Of a DNA stretch of 41,063 bases, positions 34,156 to 41,063 are shown one piece after another (position 1 is the stretch's first letter; each line of letters starts with the position of its first letter). Made by a program: the position numbers and the translations under genes. The DNA is taken from NCBI GenBank assembly GCA_035263705.1, contig DATFRA010000371.1:1-41063 (forward strand). Direction: 5' to 3'. Source of the DNA: DASZHJ01 sp035263705. GTDB lineage: Bacteria > Pseudomonadota > Alphaproteobacteria > ATCC43930 > CGMCC-115725. A model generated the notes under the pieces. It was not told where the DNA came from, searched no databases, and saw only the letters and a list, made by a program, of their open reading frames with translations.

Positions 34156-34290
34156 CTACTCCCACCCGAACGCCTTGCGCAGCTCAGCCTTGGCGTGCAT
34201 CAGCACGCGCCTCCGCGCAGCAGGCAGATTCGGCGCGGTTGATGTAGAAGGTCAGCATCGACATGGCGGACTGGTAGGGCGCGCCATGTC
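34156..34290 (-). pseudogene. Remnant of a DUF3175 gene, frameshifted
   Basis: On the minus strand one frame reads HGAPYQSAMSMLTFYINRA and the next frame reads NLPAARRRVLMHAKAELR followed by KAFGWE and a stop (34156-34158). I recall both pieces as the C-terminal half of DUF3175, where they are joined by Gly-Lys (INRAGKNLP). A loss of about five bases at the junction (near 34224-34230) explains the break. The N-terminal half of the family is absent. It lies between the M20 gene and the 51-residue gene. Confidence 0.6.
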
Positions 34291-34446
34291 TCAATGCACC
34301 TGGCGCTTGAAATATTGCATGGCGCGCTCATGCTTGAGCGCCGCGTCGCGAGATGCGAAGGTGCCGAGATTGCGGCGCTTGCCCGTTTTGGGATTGACCT
34401 TCCGCGAATAAAGCCGGTACTGGCCTGATTTGAGCCTTCGGATCAT
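34291..34446 (-). CDS. 51-residue basic conserved protein
   Basis: 51 residues from ATG 34446: MIRRLKSGQYRLYSRK, then KTGKRRNLGTFASRDAALKH and a tail ERAMQYFKRQVH. Strongly basic with a GTF...A..HE pattern, as in the AP2-like DNA-binding arm of phage integrases, which these stand-alone proteins resemble. Small proteins of this type occur widely in proteobacteria and are of unknown function. Ribosome site GGAGC-like upstream is weak. Directly upstream of the broken DUF3175 remnant; the two may once have been one unit. Confidence 0.65.
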   Translation of the reverse strand: MIRRLKSGQYRLYSRKVNPKTGKRRNLGTFASRDAALKHERAMQYFKRQVH

Positions 34447-34551
34447 GACGCTGCTCCGGGTGACAAGGACCCAACTCATTCCAGGTCCAAAAGGTTCCAG
34501 CCACAACCGAGCCGGGCGAGGCCGGTCTTGACGGCCTCTAGTGGCACGAGC

Positions 34552-34977
34552 ATGAGCCGACCGGTGACAACAGTTCGAATCACCTCCGGCACCTTCGTGT
34601 TTCTGGCCGGCTTCGAGACCGGCGCGGCGCCGCGTACGTGCGCGCGCTTCGCTAGCCTGCTGCCTTATCGCCAGCGGATCATCCATGTCCGCTGGAGCGG
34701 CGAGGCCTGCTGGATCCCGTTGGGCGATCTCGACCTCGGCCTCGGCCCCGAGAACGCCACGCGCCATCCGGCACCCGGCCAGATCCTGCTCTATCCGGGC
34801 GGCATAAGCGAGACCGAGATTCTGCTCGCCTACGGCGCCGTCGCCTTCGCGAGCAAAGCGGGTCCACTCGCCGGCAATCATTTTCTCACTGTGACAGAAG
34901 GCCTCGAGCACCTCCGCCCGCTCGGCGAGCGCACGCTCTGGCAGGGCGCGCAGGAGATCCTGTTCGAGGCGGTTTAG
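34552..34977 (+). CDS. DUF3830 family protein (cyclophilin-like fold)
   Basis: 141 residues from ATG 34552; an in-frame TTG at 34528 is an alternative. Features of DUF3830: ASLLPYRQRIIHVRWSGEA, WIPLGDL, ATRHPAPGQILLYPGGISET and EILLAYGAVAFASKAG. The family has a cyclophilin-like fold and often neighbours amidohydrolase, peptidase or racemase genes of amino-acid or amide catabolism, as here (M20 peptidase and D-aminoacylase-type enzyme). Biochemical role is not established. Confidence 0.78.
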   Translation: MSRPVTTVRITSGTFVFLAGFETGAAPRTCARFASLLPYRQRIIHVRWSGEACWIPLGDLDLGLGPENATRHPAPGQILLYPGGISETEILLAYGAVAFASKAGPLAGNHFLTVTEGLEHLRPLGERTLWQGAQEILFEAV

Positions 34978-35003
34978 CGCGATTCATAGCTGCACGAACG
35001 ACC

Positions 35004-35048
35004 TGCGTCCTTCGATTCGCCGCCTTCGGCGGCGGCTCAGGATGAAGG
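35004..35048 (+). repeat. REP-like palindrome, copy 1 (forward)
   Basis: Starts TGCGTCCTTCGATTCG, contains CGCCGCC/GGCGGCG arms, ends GCTCAGGATGAAGG. Faces copy 2 in inverted orientation 25 bases away, in the gap between convergent DUF3830 and amidohydrolase genes. Confidence 0.8.
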
Positions 35049-35073
35049 CCAATTGAGCTGGCATAAAGAAAGA

Positions 35074-35119
35074 CCTTCATCCTGAAGCCGGCGCGCGCAG
35101 CGCCGAGTCGAAGGACGCA
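35074..35119 (-). repeat. REP-like palindrome, copy 2 (inverted)
   Basis: Reverse complement starts TGCGTCCTTCGACTCGGCGC and ends CTTCAGGATGAAGG, the same ends as copy 1. The pair can form a long cruciform or RNA hairpin and may serve as a bidirectional terminator for the convergent genes. Confidence 0.8.
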
Positions 35120-35140
35120 CCAGCCGTCGGCGGTGATTGG

Positions 35141-36817
35141 CTACGACCGCAGCACTGTCCCCGCGGTCGCACCCGTGAGCGCGCCCTCGGCATAGGTCAC
35201 GGCGCCGTTGACGATCGTGTATTCGATGCCGCGGGAGGGCATGACGATGCGCTTGCCGCCACCCGGGAGATCGAAACGGCGCTCGCCGCGGTTGGCGGAG
35301 CCCACGGTGGCGGGGTCGAAGATGGTGACGTCGGCGGCGAGGCCGGCAGCGAGGCGGCCGCGGCCCTTGATGCCGAAGAGCGCCGCGGGCTCGGAGGTCA
35401 GGCGCTCGACCGCGCGCTCAAGGCTCATCACCTGGCGCTCGCGCACCCAGGTGCCGAGGAGATACGTGGGATAGCCGGCGTCGCAGAGCATGTCCAGATG
35501 CGCGCCGCCGTCGCCGAGCGCGATCATCACCGAGGGATCGTTGAGGATCTCGGTCATCCGGTCGATCCGCGTATTGAACGACGACATCGTGAACTCGATC
35601 TCGAGATCGTCCTCGAGCGTGAGATCGAGCAGCGTATCCACGCCGTCCTTGCCGCTCTCGCGGGCGATCGACGCGATCGAACGGTCCTCCAGGGCTTTGA
35701 GCGCCGGGCTCTTGGCGCGATAGACCACGATCCGCTCCCAATTGCCGAAGCCCATGGGCCGCTTCAGCTCCTCGCGGAAGGCGTTGCGGAAGGCGGGATC
35801 GCGGTAGGCCGCGGCCTGGCCCTCCTTCGACTGATCGACGAAGACGCGGTTCCAGCTCGGATATGAAGCGAAGGAGAAGGGGTTTCGCATGTTGATCTCG
35901 CGCGTGAGCGGCAGCGGCGAGGTCTGCGGCCGTGCGCCACGCTTGAGCAACGGCGCCGCCTTCGCGAGCGTGTTGCGCACGGCGTCCGGAAGATCGTCGC
36001 GGTCGAAGAGCGCGAGGAAGGTGACGGGGCGCGTGCTCTCGGTCAGCAGAAAGTCCAGGAGCTCGTACTGCTCGTCGTCGAGCACGGAGGTCTGGCGCGT
36101 CAGCGCGATCTCGATCGCGCCCTTTTGACGCTCGCGGAGCACGCGCGAATAGGCCTTGAGCTCGTCGCGGCCGGCGTTGCGGCAGGCGAGCGGCCGGCCC
36201 TCGAAGCCCACGTGCTGATTGAGGATGGTGCTGGAGAACCCGAAGGCGCCGGCGTCGACCGCCTCGGCGAGAAGCGCCGCGATGCGCCGGGTCTCGTCGG
36301 GCGTCGCCTGCCGCTCCATCGAGGCCTCGCCCATGACGAAGTGGCGGAAAGGCGTCAGCGGCGCGAGGAAGCCGAGGTTGAGCGCCGGCTTGCGACGTTG
36401 GGCGGCATCGAGGAACTCCGGAAAACTCTCCCAGTCCCAGGTGATGCCGCGATCGAGCACGTCGAAGGGAATGCCCTCGACGTTGACGAGGTCGCGCATG
36501 GCGATCTCGCGCGCCTTCGGCAGGCAAGGCGCGATGCCGACGCCGCAATTCCCCATCACCACGCTGGTGACGCCGTGCCAGGAGGACGGCGTCACCGCGC
36601 CGTCCCAACAGATCTGCGCATCGTAGTGCGTGTGAGGATCGATGAAGCCGGGCGATACCACGCAGTCGGCGGCGTCGATGGTGCGCCGAGCGGCGATACC
36701 GTCGAGCTTGCCGATCTCGGCGATCGTTCCTCCGGCGATCGCGATATCGGCGCGCCGGCCAGGCGCACCTGTGCCGTCGACGACGAACCCGTTCTTGATC
36801 AGGAGATCCACCGGCAT
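35141..36817 (-). CDS. N-acyl-D-amino-acid deacylase-type amidohydrolase
   Basis: 558 residues from ATG 36817. Amidohydrolase family 3: N-terminal beta-sandwich MPVDLLIKNGFVVDGTGAPG, metal motif GFIDPHTHYDAQ, the Cys of D-aminoacylases in MGNCGVGIAPC, GFSSTILNQHVG, and a late GDGGAHLDMLCDAG motif. Expected to hydrolyse N-acyl-D-amino acids or related cyclic/linear amides. It follows the aldo/keto reductase gene on the same strand by 26 bases, so the two are probably co-transcribed with further genes upstream (CinA-like, TauD). Confidence 0.88.
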   Translation of the reverse strand: MPVDLLIKNGFVVDGTGAPGRRADIAIAGGTIAEIGKLDGIAARRTIDAADCVVSPGFIDPHTHYDAQICWDGAVTPSSWHGVTSVVMGNCGVGIAPCLPKAREIAMRDLVNVEGIPFDVLDRGITWDWESFPEFLDAAQRRKPALNLGFLAPLTPFRHFVMGEASMERQATPDETRRIAALLAEAVDAGAFGFSSTILNQHVGFEGRPLACRNAGRDELKAYSRVLRERQKGAIEIALTRQTSVLDDEQYELLDFLLTESTRPVTFLALFDRDDLPDAVRNTLAKAAPLLKRGARPQTSPLPLTREINMRNPFSFASYPSWNRVFVDQSKEGQAAAYRDPAFRNAFREELKRPMGFGNWERIVVYRAKSPALKALEDRSIASIARESGKDGVDTLLDLTLEDDLEIEFTMSSFNTRIDRMTEILNDPSVMIALGDGGAHLDMLCDAGYPTYLLGTWVRERQVMSLERAVERLTSEPAALFGIKGRGRLAAGLAADVTIFDPATVGSANRGERRFDLPGGGKRIVMPSRGIEYTIVNGAVTYAEGALTGATAGTVLRS

Positions 36818-36843
36818 GATCGTCTCCTTCGAGATGGTTGTGC

Positions 36844-37839
36844 TCAGCCTTGCGCGCCCGCGATGTTGCGCCATAGGCGCGCGGCCTCGTCGAGCGCGGC
36901 GCGCGTGAGCGGCCCCTTCTTGGCGAAGGTGATCGCGTTCTCGAGCTGGTCGAGGGTCGAGGTGCCCACCAGCACCGTCGTCATGGCCTCGCTCGCGAAG
37001 GAGAAGCGAAGCGCGACCTCGATCAAGTTGCGACCGTAGCCCGCCCCCACCAGCGCCTGGAATGCGTGCGCCCGCGCGACGTCCGTCGCGTAGTCGGGAC
37101 CCGAGGCGATCGGTTCGACCGACGCCATGCCGGTTGGGTGGCGCGTCTCGAGCCCGCTGAGGGCGCCGCCCGCGAGGATGCGGATGCCGATCGTGCCCAG
37201 GCCCTTGGCGTGCGCGCGCACCGCGAGCTTATCGAAATCCTGCGCCGGGAAATTCGTCGGCAAGGCGACGGTCGCGCTGGGGTTGAGCAGATTGTGGCAG
37301 ATCTGCGCGGTGTCGAAGGCGCCGGAGTCCACGACCTTCTGCAGCAACGGCGTGTCGCCCAGCGCCGTGATGCCGAAGAAGCGAATCTTGCCTTGCTCGC
37401 GCAAGGTCTGGAGCGCCGGCACCACCTGCTCCAGCACGGCCGCGGCGTCGAGCGGCCGATCGGAGCCGCTGGAGGCGACGCGGTTGTGCAGCTGCAGGAG
37501 GTCGACATGGTCGCGGCCGAGGCGGCGCAGGCTCTGCTCGAGGGACTGTGCGACGCCCTCGGCGACGTTCTTCCGGTGCTCCGGCAGGACGGTGAATTTC
37601 GTGCTGAGGAAAATCTCGGGGTTCACGCTCTTCAGCACCCGGCCGAGATTCTCCTCGGAGGCGCCGTTGCCGTAGGCCGCGGCCGTGTCGAAGTAGTTGA
37701 TGCCGCTCTCCACCGCGCGGGCAACGGCGCGCTCCTGGTCGGCGGGAGCGCCGCGCACCATGAGGCCGCCGACGGCGCCGCACCCGAATCCGAGTACCGA
37801 GACGGAGACGCCCGTACGGCCCAAGACACGTTTTTCCAT
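36844..37839 (-). CDS. Aldo/keto reductase
   Basis: 331 residues. Tetrad residues seen: Asp and Tyr in NYFDTAAAYGNG, Lys in FLSTKFTV, His in LLQLHNRV. NADPH binding region near the C-terminus (ILAGGALSG, VGTSTLDQLENA). Cytoplasmic oxidoreductase for an aldehyde or ketone of unknown identity. Sits between the amidohydrolase (26-base gap) and the CinA-like gene (96-base gap) on the same strand. Confidence 0.9.
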   Translation of the reverse strand: MEKRVLGRTGVSVSVLGFGCGAVGGLMVRGAPADQERAVARAVESGINYFDTAAAYGNGASEENLGRVLKSVNPEIFLSTKFTVLPEHRKNVAEGVAQSLEQSLRRLGRDHVDLLQLHNRVASSGSDRPLDAAAVLEQVVPALQTLREQGKIRFFGITALGDTPLLQKVVDSGAFDTAQICHNLLNPSATVALPTNFPAQDFDKLAVRAHAKGLGTIGIRILAGGALSGLETRHPTGMASVEPIASGPDYATDVARAHAFQALVGAGYGRNLIEVALRFSFASEAMTTVLVGTSTLDQLENAITFAKKGPLTRAALDEAARLWRNIAGAQG

Positions 37840-37935
37840 CGCTTTGCTCCCTGGTGCCCGGACGCGCTGACCCGCTCTCGCCTTAGGCTAGCACGAGACG
37901 CGCGCCGCCGCGCGGTGTCGTCTACGGGGCATGGT

Positions 37936-39207
37936 TCAACTTTGTGTTTTCTCGAAGTCGATCCGCTCGGCGACCGGCAGACCCTGGAGATGACGGCGGA
38001 GGCAGTCGAGGCCGAGCTCGATGGCTCCCAAGCGTACCCAGTCGCGGCCGCCGATCACGCGAGCGCGGCGCGACACTGTCGCGGCTTCGGTCGCAATCGC
38101 AATGCAGATCGTGCCGCCGAAGTCGATGCCGTCGGCGCGCTCGTCGAGATCGACGAGAATCGCGAGGGCGTGGCTCGCGCCGGTCTGCGACCTAGCGGCG
38201 CGCGCCGCGGCTTCCACGGTTTCCTTGGTGATCGCGGCGATCGCGGGATCGAGGCCGATGCTTTCCGAGAGCGCAGCAAGGTCGCGCGCGACGACCCCGC
38301 GGCGGAACACGGTCTCGGCCCCCGGGAGCGGCGCCAGGCGCGCCGCGATCTGCCCGCCGGTGAAGCCTTCGACCACCGCGAGAGTGCCCTGGCGCTGGGT
38401 CAGCGCCGCCAGCACCACGCCCTCGAGGGTCTGGTCGTCCTCTGCGAGGATGAAATTGCCGAGGCGCTTGCGGACCTCCGCCACGACCGGCGCGAGCTTG
38501 CGCTCGACATCGACCTTGTCGGTGCCGCGCACCGTGAGCTTGGTCTCGAGCTGCGGGTAGTGCGCGCGGAAGCCGAGCTTGATGCTTCGATCGCGCACCA
38601 TGTCCTCGAGGCCGGCAAGAAGCGTGTCTGCGTGGGATTCGCCGATGCCGTAGGAATGGAAGCGCTTCAGGTAAATGGTGGACTGGAGGCCGCTTCTGGC
38701 GAGGAGGCGCGGGATCACCTGCTCTTCCAGCATCCGGCGAAGCTCGCGCGGCACGCCCGGCGTGAAGAAGAACCGGGCCTTGCCGATGTCGAGCGCGAAG
38801 CCGCAGGCGGTGCCGATGGGGTTGTCGAGGATCTCGGCCGTCGACGGCAGCATCGCCTGCTTGCGGTTGTTGGGCGGCATCACGCGGCTGCGCCGGGTGA
38901 AATAGGCCTCCATCCGCGCAAGCCATTCCTCGTTGAGGACGAGGTCCACACCCGCCGCGCGGGCCGCCACCTCCTGCGAGAGATCGTCCACGGTGGGGCC
39001 GAGGCCGCCGTTCACGATCACGGCGTCCGCCCGAGAGGCCGCGAGCCTGAACGCCGCAAGCAGCGCCTCGCGATCGTCGCCGACCGTGGTGCCCCAATGC
39101 ACGGAGAGGCCGGAATCCTCCAGCCTTTGACTGAGGTAGCTGAAATTGGTGTTGACGATCTTGCCGGTGAGGACTTCGTCGCCGGTGCAGACGATCTCGA
39201 TCCTCAT
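37936..39207 (-). CDS. CinA-like protein of the YfaY type; C-terminal deamidase site degenerate
   Basis: 423 residues. The N-terminal MoCF/COG1058 domain is complete: IVCTGDEVLTGKIVNTN, NGGLGPTVDDLSQ, MPPNNRKQAMLP, GTACGFAL and FFFTPGVPREL. It closely follows the E. coli YfaY pattern. The C-terminal CinA (NMN deamidase, PncC-like) domain has VVEGFTGGQIAARL where active enzymes have the SCTGG motif: the catalytic Ser is Gly281. NMN deamidase activity is therefore unlikely, and a pyrophosphatase activity (ADP-ribose type) of the N-domain is the more plausible function. Start is 11 bases after the TauD stop. Confidence 0.85.
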   Translation of the reverse strand: MRIEIVCTGDEVLTGKIVNTNFSYLSQRLEDSGLSVHWGTTVGDDREALLAAFRLAASRADAVIVNGGLGPTVDDLSQEVAARAAGVDLVLNEEWLARMEAYFTRRSRVMPPNNRKQAMLPSTAEILDNPIGTACGFALDIGKARFFFTPGVPRELRRMLEEQVIPRLLARSGLQSTIYLKRFHSYGIGESHADTLLAGLEDMVRDRSIKLGFRAHYPQLETKLTVRGTDKVDVERKLAPVVAEVRKRLGNFILAEDDQTLEGVVLAALTQRQGTLAVVEGFTGGQIAARLAPLPGAETVFRRGVVARDLAALSESIGLDPAIAAITKETVEAAARAARSQTGASHALAILVDLDERADGIDFGGTICIAIATEAATVSRRARVIGGRDWVRLGAIELGLDCLRRHLQGLPVAERIDFEKTQS

Positions 39208-39217
39208 CGAGCCGCCA

Positions 39218-40111
39218 TCACGCCACCTGCTGCGCTTGCTCCACCGTCGGTGCGTCGCCCGCGACCGTGGTGCGGTGCATGTCGCGCACCTGGGTCTCGT
39301 CGAAGCGGCGCACGCGGTGCATGGTCTGGCGATTGTCCCACATGACGAGATCGTGGCGCCGCCACTTGTGCGCGTAGACGAACTGCGGCTGCGTCGCGTG
39401 CTCCGTCAAGTCGCGGATGAAGGCGCGCGCCTCCGGCACCGGCCAGCCGATGATACCGCCGATGTGGGACGACAGATAAAGCGATTTCCGGCCGGTGACG
39501 GGATGCGTGCGCACCAGGCGCTGGCGCACCGGCTTGAACATCAGGTGCTCCTCGTCGCTGAGCTCGGTGAATCCGAGCGAGCCCCGCGAGTACATGAGCG
39601 AATGCTCGCAGACGAGGTCCTCGATCTCGGTCTTGGTCTCGGGGTCGAGCGCGTCGTAGGCGGCGCGCATGTCCGCGAACTCGGTATTGCCGCCACGCTC
39701 CACCACCGTCTTCGCGGAGAGCAGGGAATATTTCGCGGGGATGGCGCGGAACGAGCTGTCGGAATGCCAGAGCCGATTGCCGAGATTGAACATGCGCCGG
39801 CGGTCGTCGCGCGCCAGCGGCTTGTTGTCGAGGCCGAGGTTCGAGAGGTCGTTCATCAGCGGTCCCAGCCGCTTGTGCTCCTGCTTCACGGTGATATGGC
39901 CACCGTAGGAGTTCTCGATCTGGCCGAAATTGCGGCTGAAGGCGATCTGTTGCTCGTCGGTGATGTCCTGCTCGTGGAATACCGTCACCGCCCAGCGGTC
40001 CATGCCCGCCTCGATCGCGGCAACCTCGTCCGTCGAAAGTGCCTTCCTGAGATCGCAGCCGGACACTTCACCGGCAATGCAGGGCGTCAGCGGATGGATA
40101 ACGATCGTCAT
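39218..40111 (-). CDS. TauD/TfdA-family alpha-ketoglutarate-dependent dioxygenase
   Basis: 297 residues from ATG 40111 with GGGAGG-like sequence nearby upstream. Iron ligands seen: WHSDSSF (His-x-Asp) and the distal His in RQTMHRVRRFD, plus the 2-oxoglutarate Arg in RDMHRTTVAGD. Central region ERGGNTEFADMRAAYDAL is typical. It oxidises an unknown substrate; taurine and 2,4-D are only the namesakes. Ends 10 bases before the CinA-like gene, so one operon is likely. REP-like palindromes lie just upstream. Confidence 0.9.
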   Translation of the reverse strand: MTIVIHPLTPCIAGEVSGCDLRKALSTDEVAAIEAGMDRWAVTVFHEQDITDEQQIAFSRNFGQIENSYGGHITVKQEHKRLGPLMNDLSNLGLDNKPLARDDRRRMFNLGNRLWHSDSSFRAIPAKYSLLSAKTVVERGGNTEFADMRAAYDALDPETKTEIEDLVCEHSLMYSRGSLGFTELSDEEHLMFKPVRQRLVRTHPVTGRKSLYLSSHIGGIIGWPVPEARAFIRDLTEHATQPQFVYAHKWRRHDLVMWDNRQTMHRVRRFDETQVRDMHRTTVAGDAPTVEQAQQVA

Positions 40112-40190
40112 GGGAGGCCTCCTCGAGGCCGAGCTCATGAGGGCAAGATACCAGCGGTCGGAAAGCATGTCACCGGCATCGGGCGCCGTC

Positions 40191-40233
40191 CGTCCTTCGA
40201 CACACTCGCTGCGCGAGTGCGCTCAGGATGAGG
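40191..40233 (+). repeat. REP-like palindrome, copy 3 (forward)
   Basis: CGTCCTTCGACACACTCG ... GCTCAGGATGAGG, the same end motifs as copies 1 and 2, with arms CACTCGC/GCGAGTG. About 80 bases upstream of the TauD-family start codon. Confidence 0.8.
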
Positions 40234-40262
40234 AGACTTAGGGGGCTGCAAGACCACCTGCG

Positions 40263-40304
40263 CCTTCACCCTGAGCGCGCACCCGAAGGGTGCGTGTCGA
40301 AGGG
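40263..40304 (-). repeat. REP-like palindrome, copy 4 (inverted)
   Basis: Reverse complement starts CCCTTCGACACGCACCC and ends GCTCAGGGTGAAGG. Inverted relative to copy 3, 29 bases apart, in the gap between the aminotransferase stop and the TauD promoter region. Confidence 0.8.
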
Positions 40305-40330
40305 CCCATGCTGTTTGTGCAGCAGCCTGG

Positions 40331-41063
40331 CTACGCCGCCTTACGCAGCTTCATCAGCTCCTTGATCGCGGATTCCCATCGGTCCTGCGTGAACTTGATG
40401 TCGGCGTCGTCGTGGGCGATCGAGATGTAGTATTTGGACTCGCCCTTGAGGATGCCGCGCTCGCGCAGGAGCCGGTTGAACGTGCGCATCATGTCGGCGT
40501 CGCCCTTGACCACGTCGCGGTAGTTCCGGACCTCGCTCACCCCGAACACTACGTCGAAGAGCGGCGGCTCGCCGGTCACCAGCGCGGGAATGCCCGCGCG
40601 CTTAAGGAGCTCCGAGAGCGTGCCCATGAGTTCGCGGCCGGTCTTGAAGATCCGTTCGTAGGCGCCGGGGCGCTTCAGGATCGCCATGCTGGCAAGGCCC
40701 GCGGCGGAGGCGATCGGGTTGCCCGAGAGCGTGCCGATCTGCACCAGGAAGCCTTCGTCGCCCACCCGCGCGCGGTCGATGTGCGACATGATGTCGTCGC
40801 GGCCCGCGATCGCCGCCAGTGGGAAGCCGCCGCCGATCACCTTGCCGAGCGTGCAGATGTCGGGTGTCACGCCGTAGTACTCCTGGGCGCCGCCGTAGGC
40901 GAGGCGGAAGCCCGTGACGACTTCGTCGAAGATCAGGGGAATGCCGTTCTCGGCGGTGAGCTTGCGTAGCGCCTCGAGGAAGCCGGGTGCCGGCGGGATG
41001 ATGCGCTGGAACGGCTCGACGATGACGCCCGCGAGCTCGTTCTTGTGCTCGCGGATCATGCCG
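40331..41063 (-). CDS. Class III aminotransferase, glutamate-1-semialdehyde-mutase-like (C-terminal part, cut by window)
   Basis: At least 243 residues; the frame is open to the window edge, so the N-terminal half is missing. Seen: LAGVIVEPFQR, LIFDEVVTGFRLAYGGAQEYY with the PLP-binding Asp, and the Schiff-base Lys in TLGKVIGGGFPLAAIAG, then GTLSGNPIASAAGL. The pattern fits the GSA aminomutase (HemL-like) branch of class III aminotransferases, but catabolic paralogues share it, and the neighbourhood (dioxygenase, reductase, amidohydrolase) points to catabolism rather than haem synthesis, so no symbol is given. Confidence 0.87.
   Translation of the reverse strand, partial: GMIREHKNELAGVIVEPFQRIIPPAPGFLEALRKLTAENGIPLIFDEVVTGFRLAYGGAQEYYGVTPDICTLGKVIGGGFPLAAIAGRDDIMSHIDRARVGDEGFLVQIGTLSGNPIASAAGLASMAILKRPGAYERIFKTGRELMGTLSELLKRAGIPALVTGEPPLFDVVFGVSEVRNYRDVVKGDADMMRTFNRLLRERGILKGESKYYISIAHDDADIKFTQDRWESAIKELMKLRKAA

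Noticed and set aside
37066..39345. A 759-codon open frame on the plus strand opposite the aldo/keto reductase and CinA-like genes
   Set aside because: Spans two real genes and their gap on the other strand and has only Arg/Glu/His-rich composition; an effect of high GC.

Overview
The window is about 41 kb of GC-rich DNA from an alphaproteobacterium, probably Rhodospirillales-like. The evidence is the order divL-like kinase / ahcY / ptsI / ptsH / EIIA-Man / rapZ / short hprK / chvG / chvI with pckA nearby, dense ATGA stop-start overlaps, and an alphaproteobacterial-type single-domain HprK. I see no phage, insertion sequence, CRISPR array or origin. Gene density is high and intergenic gaps are short.

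Left part (1-13.5 kb) is the signalling and central-metabolism block. It holds the N-terminal two thirds of a PAS sensor kinase whose phospho-acceptor His is Tyr (DivL type), a divergent Nudix hydrolase, ahcY, and a regulatory PTS without any sugar permease (EI, HPr, EIIA, HprK), with rapZ inserted. The acid/envelope-stress two-component system ChvG-ChvI follows, then a HugZ-like flavoprotein and PEP carboxykinase. EI consumes PEP and PckA makes it, so the block links carbon status to regulation.

Middle part (13-25 kb) holds an AhpD-like protein, a DUF442 protein and a zinc-finger/polA pair; this Pol I has degenerate proofreading residues. Next come an ABC-2-type ATPase translationally coupled to a lipoprotein alpha/beta hydrolase, then an unrecognised two-gene unit (19.2-20.9 kb) whose first product carries a transglutaminase-like Cys/His/Asp signature. 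A TPR/OGT-type glycosyltransferase is divergent from a GT4 glycosyltransferase. They are followed by a RidA-family protein, tRNA-Arg(CCG) and a small secreted Cys-containing protein.

Right part (25-41 kb) is catabolic and transport DNA. It holds a complete branched-chain-amino-acid-type ABC importer (livKHMGF), a DUF3775 gene preceded by an FNR/FixK-like box, a membrane-anchored double alpha/beta hydrolase with a dead first domain, an M20 peptidase, a broken DUF3175 remnant beside a 51-residue basic protein, and a DUF3830 protein. After these come a D-aminoacylase-type amidohydrolase, an aldo/keto reductase, a YfaY-type CinA-like protein, a TauD-family dioxygenase and the end of a class III aminotransferase. 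Two pairs of inverted REP-like palindromes lie in gaps of this part.

The best candidates for undescribed biology are the 19.2-20.9 kb gene pair and the double hydrolase. A recurring theme is proteins that keep their fold but have lost catalytic residues (DivL-like kinase, Pol I exonuclease, CinA C-domain, hydrolase domain 1, perhaps HugZ and OGT). Two genes, chvG and livK, lack a convincing in-frame start although a well-placed ATG sits one base out of frame, so either sequence errors or unusual starts are possible there. Family assignments are from recognition of motifs; no database search was run.
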